The notes beneath the pieces were generated by a model. That model was given only the letters and a program-made list of their open reading frames with translations. It did no database searches and was not told the origin of the DNA. Positions 58,489-64,000 of a DNA stretch of 64,000 bases are shown piece by piece. The stretch spans positions 1 through 64,000 of the IMG/VR virus record IMGVR_UViG_3300027859_000009, one strand, 5' to 3'. This stretch comes from a virus. The translations under genes and the position numbers were made by a program. Each line of letters opens with the position of its first letter. Position 1 is the stretch's first letter.

Positions 58489-58538
58489 TCACTCCAGATT
58501 TTTTTATGTCGTTTATTATGATTATATTTATACTATAA
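58489..58538 (+). promoter_or_regulatory. Early-type 50-bp promoter element, copy 6
   Basis: TCACTCCAGA, T run, ATGTCGTTTA, spacer, TATATTTATACTATAA, then CAAATTAAAGAT and ATG at 58551. Drives the two-gene NAD operon. Confidence 0.75.
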
Positions 58539-58550
58539 CAAATTAAAGAT

Positions 58551-59414
58551 ATGCTACAACTTAACTTATATCCAAATCAGAAAAAAGGAATCAACTACGA
58601 AATTTATAAATTTCCAGACGGTCAACAATCTATTAAAATAGATGAATTTGCATTTCAACATGATCGATTTGAGGTAGAAATTGTAAGTCCTTTTACTTCA
58701 TTCCTAGATTTAGAATTAATAATCTGTGCAAATCAAGCTCTTAAAGAAATGGGAGTTCAAAAAGTCAGTTTATATACACCATATTTCTTAGGTGGTAGAA
58801 GTGATAGAAAATTCGAAGAAGGAACTTCAAACTATTTAAAAACAGTAGTTTGCCCAATTATTAACAGTCAAAACTTTCATAGAGTTACTGTTTTAGACCC
58901 ACATTCAGATGTAATAGAAGCGTGTCTTAATAACTTTAAAGGAATCGATACTGTTGATTTCGCTGAACAAGTTTTAAAAGATGTAAAAGCTCAATATTAT
59001 CCGGTACAAGATTTAGAATATCCTATCGTGCTTGTATCTCCAGATGCAGGTGCTCTCAAAAAAGTATTTAAAATTCAGAAAAGTACAGGTATTAAAAACC
59101 TAGTTATTGGTTCTAAGAATAGAGATGTCAAAGGACAAATAACACATACTTCTATTTCAGGACTGAAAGACATAAATATCTCAAACGCAACCTATATTAT
59201 CTTCGATGATATATGCGATGGAGGTAGAACTTTCCTTGAACTTGCTAAAGTTATAAAAAAGGAAAAAGAAAATGCTAGAATAGTTTTAGCAGTAACACAT
59301 GGTCTTTTTACTAAAGGTCTTCCGATCGAACATGTTGACCACGTATACACCACAGACTCTATTGTTCGTGAATTTGAATCAAAGAGTCTTACTATTATAA
59401 ATTGTAACAAATAA
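58551..59414 (+). CDS. PRPP synthetase-family enzyme, candidate ADP-ribose pyrophosphokinase (Adps)
   Basis: 287 residues, shorter than host Prs (about 315). Seen: FPDGQQSIKI near 21-30, a diverged catalytic loop LGGRSDRKFEEG near 81-92, TVLDPHSD near 120-127, SPDAGALKKV near 160-169 and the PRPP-type loop FDDICDGGRTF near 220-230. The neighbour is a nicotinamide phosphoribosyltransferase homologue. Pairs of a Prs-like and a NAMPT-like gene form the phage NARP1 pathway, in which the first enzyme makes ADP-ribose pyrophosphate and the second joins it to nicotinamide to rebuild NAD+. A plain PRPP synthetase remains possible. Confidence 0.75.
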   Translation: MLQLNLYPNQKKGINYEIYKFPDGQQSIKIDEFAFQHDRFEVEIVSPFTSFLDLELIICANQALKEMGVQKVSLYTPYFLGGRSDRKFEEGTSNYLKTVVCPIINSQNFHRVTVLDPHSDVIEACLNNFKGIDTVDFAEQVLKDVKAQYYPVQDLEYPIVLVSPDAGALKKVFKIQKSTGIKNLVIGSKNRDVKGQITHTSISGLKDINISNATYIIFDDICDGGRTFLELAKVIKKEKENARIVLAVTHGLFTKGLPIEHVDHVYTTDSIVREFESKSLTIINCNK

Positions 59415-59425
59415 AAATCAATAAT

Positions 59426-60943
59426 ATGAAAATGAACAGCTTATTTTTAACAGATGGTTATAAAACTGGACACCATCAACAATATCCAAAAGGAACAAAC
59501 ACAGTTTATTCTAACTGGACACCAAGAGGAAACAAGTATGCACCGAGAGGTTGTGATAAAGTCGTTTCATTTGGACAACAAATGGTAATTCAATGGTTAG
59601 TAGACCATTTTAATGATAACTTCTTTAGTCAACCTAAAGAAAAAGTTTGCGGTCAAATGAAAGCTGAATTGTCAATGTACTTAAATACAGACTATGATGT
59701 AACTCATTTCGAAGAACTTCACGATTTAGGTTATCTTCCTATTGAAGTTAAATCTTTAGAAGAAGGAATCGAAGTTCCTTTAAGAGTTCCAATGTTGACA
59801 GTACAAAATACTGGAAACTTTGGATGGTTAACTAACTTTTTAGAGACTATTTTATCTAATATGTTATGGCAACCAATGACTTCAGCGACAATCGCTTTGT
59901 TATACAAGCGAATTTTAACTGAAGGTGCTTTAAAAACAGACAAAGATGCAATTGGTTTTGTAGACTTCCAGGGACATGATTTTTCTATGAGAGGAATGGG
60001 AGGATTTATGAGTACTATCTTAAGTGGACTAGGACATGCTGCCGCATTTAGTGGAAGTGATTCTTTGCCAGTTATTGCAGCAGCCAGAAACTACTACAAC
60101 GAATCTGGTTTCGTTGTCGGTTCAGTAAATGCCACGGAGCATTCAGTAATGTGTGCTGGAACTAAAGGAGATGAATTAGGAACCTTTAGAAGATTAATGG
60201 ATACCTATCCAACAGGAATATTAAGTATTGTATCTGATACCTGGGACTTATGGACAGTAGTCACTGATTATTTACCAGCATTAAAAGACGAAATTATGAG
60301 TCGAGATGGTAAAATAGTTATTCGACCTGACAGCGGAGACCCGGTAGATATTCTTTGTGGATATAACTCTCTTACGACAGACGAGTTCAAGGGCAAGGCA
60401 ATCACTGTGGGTGATGCACATCCTGCTAATAAAGGTTTAATTGAACTTTTATGGGAAACCTTTGGAGGAACTACAAATTCACAGGGCTACAAAGTCTTAG
60501 ACCAACATATTGGAGCAATTTATGGAGATAGTATTACTCCAGATCGAGCAAGACAAATTATTGAAAGACTTGCTAGAAAAGGATTCGCTTCTACAAACGT
60601 AGTTCTAGGTATTGGAAGTTACACTTATCAATATAACACTAGAGATACATTTGGTTTCGCAATGAAAGCAACCTATGTTGAAGTTGAAGGAAAAGGAAGA
60701 GAAATCTTTAAAGACCCTATCACAGATGATGGAACCAAAAAATCTGCAAAAGGTTTATTACATGTAAGTAAGAACCCAGAAACTGGAGAACTAGAACTAA
60801 GAGATATGGTTTCTAGAAAAACAGAAGCAGAAGGAGAATTAAAAACTATTTTCAAAGACGGTAAATTCTACAATAGAACTACCTTAACTGAAGTTAGAAA
60901 TAAAATCTCTAACTTGATTACAGACCCTAAATTGGTTAAATAA
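59426..60943 (+). CDS. Nicotinamide phosphoribosyltransferase-like enzyme, candidate Namat
   Basis: 505 residues, the full NAMPT size. Seen: LTDGYKTGHHQQYPKGT near 8-24, FVDFQGHDFSMRGMGG near 175-190, ATEHSVM near 237-243 with the catalytic histidine, DTWDLW near 273-278 and VIRPDSGDPVDIL near 301-313, which bind the phosphoribosyl substrate. Family reaction: nicotinamide plus PRPP gives NMN; in the NARP1 variant, nicotinamide plus ADP-ribose pyrophosphate gives NAD+ directly. It lies 11 bp after the Prs-like gene and is followed by a terminator, so the two form one unit. Confidence 0.85.
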   Translation: MKMNSLFLTDGYKTGHHQQYPKGTNTVYSNWTPRGNKYAPRGCDKVVSFGQQMVIQWLVDHFNDNFFSQPKEKVCGQMKAELSMYLNTDYDVTHFEELHDLGYLPIEVKSLEEGIEVPLRVPMLTVQNTGNFGWLTNFLETILSNMLWQPMTSATIALLYKRILTEGALKTDKDAIGFVDFQGHDFSMRGMGGFMSTILSGLGHAAAFSGSDSLPVIAAARNYYNESGFVVGSVNATEHSVMCAGTKGDELGTFRRLMDTYPTGILSIVSDTWDLWTVVTDYLPALKDEIMSRDGKIVIRPDSGDPVDILCGYNSLTTDEFKGKAITVGDAHPANKGLIELLWETFGGTTNSQGYKVLDQHIGAIYGDSITPDRARQIIERLARKGFASTNVVLGIGSYTYQYNTRDTFGFAMKATYVEVEGKGREIFKDPITDDGTKKSAKGLLHVSKNPETGELELRDMVSRKTEAEGELKTIFKDGKFYNRTTLTEVRNKISNLITDPKLVK

Positions 60944-60960
60944 AAATCATAGATAAATAT

Positions 60961-60992
60961 AGCAGAGTGAAACTATTCACTCTGCTTTTATA
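60961..60992 (+). terminator. Rho-independent terminator
   Basis: Stem AGCAGAGTGA/TCACTCTGCT with a 6-base loop, followed by TTTAT. Ends the NAD operon. Confidence 0.75.
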
Positions 60993-61000
60993 TTAAAAGT

Positions 61001-61264
61001 ATGCAGTTAAAAGAACAAATTATATACGTTAAAAAAATTGTAAGTAGTTGCAAAACAGAAGAACAAAAAACTGTAGCGACTTCTTGGGCTGAAAACTGGG
61101 CTAAAAGAATGCAAAAGATATTTCCCAATGTTATAGATAATTGGGTAGATTTATTTATAGAGGTTATGCAAGTTAAATGTACATGTTCAACTGGAAAAGT
61201 TGTTAAGTCACATAACCCAAACTGCAGTTATATGAATGAAATCTTTGGAGAAAATGTGGGATAG
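61001..61264 (+). CDS. Hypothetical small protein
   Basis: 87 residues. Helical with TSWAENWAKRMQKIFP, and a C-terminal CTCSTGKVVKSHNPNC cluster that could bind a metal. No family recognised. Overlaps the lipoprotein gene by 11 bp. Confidence 0.55.
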   Translation: MQLKEQIIYVKKIVSSCKTEEQKTVATSWAENWAKRMQKIFPNVIDNWVDLFIEVMQVKCTCSTGKVVKSHNPNCSYMNEIFGENVG

Positions 61265-61523
61265 AGATAGTAGAATTTTAATGGTATTTCTTTTATTCCT
61301 TTTAGGTTTAATTCTTTTAGCATCTTGTGGAACTAAAGTAATTACAATAAAAGAGCAATTTCCAGTAACTTTTAAATATGAACTAGAGATTCCCCACCAT
61401 AACTTAAATAATGAGTGTTTTCCTGAAAAAACCATAACATTTTTATGTAAAGATACCATTAAATTAGAATATGAATATGTTAGAAATTTTAAAAGATATA
61501 TAAGGAGAAATGGCAAAAAATAA
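61254..61523 (+). CDS. Putative lipoprotein
   Basis: 89 residues from the ATG at 61254; starts at 61236 and 61281 are also possible. A short basic N-terminus, hydrophobic stretch ILMVFLLFLLGLILL and lipobox LASC give a type II signal peptide, with the mature protein starting at the cysteine. The mature part (about 65 residues) has NNECFPEKTITFLCKD, a possible disulphide, and a basic end. Phage lipoproteins of this size are often spanin outer parts or superinfection-exclusion proteins; neither is shown here. It overlaps the next gene by 14 bp. Confidence 0.6.
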   Translation: MWDRDSRILMVFLLFLLGLILLASCGTKVITIKEQFPVTFKYELEIPHHNLNNECFPEKTITFLCKDTIKLEYEYVRNFKRYIRRNGKK

Positions 61524-61833
61524 AAAGTCAGTGAAAAAGCTTAAAGTAATACATGAAGAGTATAAAACTCTAAAACCAGGTGAGTTTAGACACGTTATTT
61601 TAGAGAATTTCTTTTTTGGTTTAAGTGGAGCTATCATAGTCCCATTTATCGCAGTTAGGTTAGATATAGCTGTTCTTATATGTTATATGATTCACTATTT
61701 CTATATTAGTAAAGTTATTAATAGGCCTAAATATGTTACTAGCCTTGCAAAATTTTTATTATTTCCTATTCCTACTGCACTAGGAGGCTTTACAGGATAC
61801 AAACTAGCATATTATATAAGTACACTACTATGA
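61510..61833 (+). CDS. Hypothetical membrane protein
   Basis: 107 residues. Basic N-terminus (KNKKSVKKLK), then hydrophobic helices near 37-66 (FFFGLSGAIIVPFIAV and LDIAVLICYMIHYFY) and 80-105. It overlaps the lipoprotein gene, so the two may act together in the envelope (inference). Confidence 0.6.
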   Translation: MAKNKKSVKKLKVIHEEYKTLKPGEFRHVILENFFFGLSGAIIVPFIAVRLDIAVLICYMIHYFYISKVINRPKYVTSLAKFLLFPIPTALGGFTGYKLAYYISTLL

Positions 61834-62009
61834 CGAAAAAAACAGCATCTCAGAAAGATTACGAGCACATTAATTTAATTTTAAATGAAGCTGAAAAGCA
61901 TGGTTTAAAATGGGAAGTAGAACACGATGCTATAAAAATAATGAAAGAGCACCCAACTATGGATATGGTAGACGCATTTACACATGCATTTAATAATTGG
62001 GTAAAATAA
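61830..62009 (+). CDS. Hypothetical small protein
   Basis: 59 residues, helical: YEHINLILNEAEKHGL, HDAIKIMKEHP and MVDAFTHAFNNWVK. The overlap of 4 bp with the preceding gene (ATGA) shows translational coupling. No function known. Confidence 0.55.
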   Translation: MTKKTASQKDYEHINLILNEAEKHGLKWEVEHDAIKIMKEHPTMDMVDAFTHAFNNWVK

Positions 62010-62015
62010 ACTAAA

Positions 62016-62204
62016 ATGGCAAAATTAATAAAAACAGTAGTAATACAAAAAACAATTACATACGAGGCAGATCTTTCTAAACAAGAGATAGAACAGTATT
62101 TAGAAAATGAAGATAGTTGCGTACTATTTGACTTTAAAGAAACTGAAGCTAAAGAAAGACAAACAGAGTGGGTAAGAATTTACACAGACCAAACACCATA
62201 TTAA
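62016..62204 (+). CDS. Hypothetical small protein
   Basis: 62 residues, alpha/beta look (LIKTVVIQKTITYEADLS; WVRIYTDQTPY). No family recognised. Its stop codon is followed at once by the next start. Confidence 0.5.
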   Translation: MAKLIKTVVIQKTITYEADLSKQEIEQYLENEDSCVLFDFKETEAKERQTEWVRIYTDQTPY

Positions 62205-62369
62205 ATGACAAGAAAAGAATACGACAATAAACTTAATCAACTTTTAGAAAAAATTGAAGAACTAGAAAACAGCTCTGAAAAAAATTCTTTAGAAAAATTA
62301 AAACAATTAAGAAACGAAGTAGCAAGACTTAAATTAGAAAATTTAAACTTTTCTAATATTTTAGGTTAA
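62205..62369 (+). CDS. Small coiled-coil protein
   Basis: 54 residues, almost wholly a charged coiled coil (LNQLLEKIEELENS; LEKLKQLRNEVARLKLENL). Begins directly after the previous stop codon. Confidence 0.5.
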   Translation: MTRKEYDNKLNQLLEKIEELENSSEKNSLEKLKQLRNEVARLKLENLNFSNILG

Positions 62370-62405
62370 GTCATAAACTTTTTTTATTTTTTTAATATAA
62401 CATAC

Positions 62406-62879
62406 ATGAAAATTATTTTAGTAGGAAAAGCAGCAGCAGGAAAAGATTATTTAAGAGAAAGATTAGAAAATAAATCTTTTATTTCTGGTGTAAGTCATAC
62501 AACTAGACCTCCAAGAAAAACAGAAAAAGACGGTGTAGATTATCATTATACTACAGAAGAAAAGTTTATAGAACTTATAGATTCCGGAGAAATGTTAGAA
62601 CACATGATATTCAAAGGAACTTATTATGGTTTAACAAAAGAAGAGTTTGAAAAAGGAGATATACTTATTATGTCTCCAGAAGGTTTAGAGCTTTTACCAG
62701 AAGACCTTAAAAATAAGTGCTTAATAATCTATTTAGATATTGAACCTACTACCAGATTAGTCCGATTAATCTTACGTAATGATAAAAACGACACATTAGA
62801 ACGTAGATTCGAGGCAGATGAAAAGCAATTTAAAAACTTTCAAGAATTCGATTTAAGGGTAACGAATTCAGAATTTTAA
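62406..62879 (+). CDS. gmk: Guanylate kinase-like nucleotide kinase
   Basis: 157 residues, shorter than bacterial Gmk (about 205). Seen: P-loop GKAAAGKD near 7-14, SHTTRPPRKTEKDGVDYHY near 30-48 (GMP-binding serine, arginine and tyrosine), GEMLEHMIFKGTYYG near 60-74 and an R-x-x-x-D-rich end. Phosphorylates GMP or dGMP, supporting dNTP supply with RNR and dUTPase. The lid region is shortened. Confidence 0.8.
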   Translation: MKIILVGKAAAGKDYLRERLENKSFISGVSHTTRPPRKTEKDGVDYHYTTEEKFIELIDSGEMLEHMIFKGTYYGLTKEEFEKGDILIMSPEGLELLPEDLKNKCLIIYLDIEPTTRLVRLILRNDKNDTLERRFEADEKQFKNFQEFDLRVTNSEF

Positions 62880-62880
62880 A

Positions 62881-62890
62881 GATATATAAT
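62881..62890 (+). promoter_or_regulatory. Late promoter box
   Basis: GATATATAAT, TATATAAT at 62883-62890, 22 bp before the gene at 62913. Confidence 0.5.
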
Positions 62891-62912
62891 TAACACCCTA
62901 AAATTTATATAA

Positions 62913-63461
62913 ATGTCAAAACTAGAAGACTTAAGAAAAAGAAGAGATGAACTAGAAAAAGAAGCACAGAGACTAACAGAGCTAGAAGCATCTAAAATTT
63001 TCACAGTAAAAATCGATGATGTGAAAATGATTAAAACAATCCAAGACCACCTTAACAAAGGTTACACATGGACCACAAAAAACGCAGCAATTATCGTAAC
63101 TCTATACGATAAGTTGAAAACTGAAAGAACTAGAATTACTAAAGAGGTTGCTGAACTTGGAACAGACCAAGAGGTTACTGATTACCAATCAGTTCTTGAA
63201 TTAAAAGCCTATGAGCTTAATGGTTTGTATCAAGCTCTATTGAATGTAAGCGGAGAAGGTATCGAAAATGCTAGAAAATTTATTAGAATGCTAACACTTG
63301 TTGGCGAATCAGTTACCGGAGCAATGAATGAAATGACCGAATCTAATAAAGTTATTACAGACCTGCACGTTGAATTAAATGACCTAGATGGAACTATTCA
63401 GCACCTAGAAGAGTCAGAAAAAACAGAAGAACTCGAACCTACTTTGACTAAAGACGTTTAA
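62913..63461 (+). CDS. Coiled-coil hypothetical protein
   Basis: 182 residues. Helical, with coiled coils at the start (LEDLRKRRDELEKEAQRL) and near 140-175 (DLHVELNDLDGTIQHLEE). No family recognised. Late box upstream suggests late expression. Confidence 0.55.
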   Translation: MSKLEDLRKRRDELEKEAQRLTELEASKIFTVKIDDVKMIKTIQDHLNKGYTWTTKNAAIIVTLYDKLKTERTRITKEVAELGTDQEVTDYQSVLELKAYELNGLYQALLNVSGEGIENARKFIRMLTLVGESVTGAMNEMTESNKVITDLHVELNDLDGTIQHLEESEKTEELEPTLTKDV

Positions 63462-63470
63462 TTTTTCTAA

Positions 63471-63998
63471 ATGAAAGGTAAAACTTATATCACATCAAAT
63501 ATGCAACTTGGAAGGCCTTCTGCCATTGGAAAATGGAAAAGGCCTTTTAAAAATGTTGATGAAATGACAGAAACTCTAATAAAAAATTGGAACGATACTG
63601 TCACAGAAAGAGATACTGTATATCATTTGGGTAATTTTGCATGGGACCCTAAAACAGCATACGACTCTATACAAGCATTAAAAGGATTAAATATTTACTT
63701 TATTCTTGCTGAAACTGATGAGCCTTTATTAGAATTATGGGATAAAAATACACTTCCTAAAAATGTAAAAATAATAGATGATATTTATTTCGATTCTGAT
63801 AATAATAGAGTTTATTCATATTGGCCTTTGAAAGAATGGAAAAATAAATCAAAAGGAGCGTATAATATTGTTGGATATCCCAATAGAAAATATAAAACTT
63901 TACCAAAAAATAAAGTTATCAATTGCAGTGTAGACCAGTGTAATTTTAAACCGCAAGACTTAGAATCAATATTAGGTCTTCTTAAAGAAATAGAATAA
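63471..63998 (+). CDS. Metallophosphoesterase-like pseudoenzyme
   Basis: 175 residues, the full length of a common phage calcineurin-like phosphoesterase family. The framework is kept (RPFKNVDEMTETLIKNWND at 24-42, DTVYHLG near 48-54, NCSVDQCNFKP at 151-161), but each metal-site motif is altered: TSDTHFGH is TSNMQLGR at 8-15, LGDF is LGNF at 53-56, GNHD is AETDE at 80-84, the HYP site is YWP at 117-119, and GHxH is GYPNRK at 135-140. I infer it cannot bind the two metals and serves a binding or decoy role. It is not truncated. Confidence 0.7.
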   Translation: MKGKTYITSNMQLGRPSAIGKWKRPFKNVDEMTETLIKNWNDTVTERDTVYHLGNFAWDPKTAYDSIQALKGLNIYFILAETDEPLLELWDKNTLPKNVKIIDDIYFDSDNNRVYSYWPLKEWKNKSKGAYNIVGYPNRKYKTLPKNKVINCSVDQCNFKPQDLESILGLLKEIE

Positions 63999-64000
63999 AA

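Overview
The window is a stretch of a large, AT-rich, T4-like myovirus genome. The host is most likely a member of the Bacteroidetes. Reasons for T4-like: portal, protease/scaffold, major capsid, both terminase subunits, tail sheath, tail tube, tape measure, a gp55-like late sigma factor and a near-complete T4-type replisome, with part of the T4 gene order kept (gp20, core, gp21, gp23; gp16, gp17, gp18, gp19). Reasons for Bacteroidetes (inference): start codons sit behind A-rich leaders with no Shine-Dalgarno, and the tmRNA 3' end and several phage families (DUF2452, DUF6378) look like those seen in Bacteroidetes phages. All genes but one read rightward.

Layout. 1-770: the 3' end of a tmRNA, an HNH endonuclease gene, tRNA-Leu(UAA) and tRNA-Arg(UCU). 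791-7101: an accessory block with an alarmone hydrolase, a SET-domain protein, an SGNH-like protein, an inositol-3-phosphate synthase, a HAD phosphatase, an FkbM methyltransferase and a relative of the 5-hmdU DNA kinase/pyrophosphorylase helical family. 7127-16440: DUF2452 protein, dUTPase, the N-terminal half of DNA polymerase B, ribonucleotide reductase, a candidate internal head protein, sliding clamp and the C-terminal half of the polymerase. 16476-22415: UvsX, replicative helicase, gp47 and gp46 nucleases. 22430-34229: gp15-like tail protein, late sigma factor, head completion nuclease, portal, core protein, protease plus scaffold, capsid and a glycosyltransferase. 34231-36936: the only leftward gene, then small membrane or unknown early genes. 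36975-40234: clamp loader and RNase H. 40254-54182: holin-like protein, neck-like protein, terminases, sheath, tube, tail chaperone with an apparent +1 frameshift, and a 1450-residue tape measure. 54208-63998: many small genes, DNA ligase, a two-gene NAD+ restoration operon, GMP kinase and a phosphoesterase that has lost its metal ligands.

Regulation read from the sequence. A nearly invariant 50-bp element occurs six times (790, 34750, 35400, 54470, 55930, 58490), each 17-29 bp upstream of an accessory or early gene; I read it as an early promoter. A second box, TATATAA(A/T) or TATAAATA, lies 13-30 bp before many virion genes and fits a late promoter read by the gp55-like sigma factor.

Most interesting items: the inositol synthase/HAD/FkbM/DNA-modification-like cluster; at least five proteins that share a T4-type capsid-targeting N-terminus and so may be packaged with the DNA; the polymerase split between motifs A and B by 5.2 kb; the CUU-UAA +1 frameshift before the tape measure gene; a phosphoesterase pseudoenzyme; and the NARP1-like NAD+ operon.
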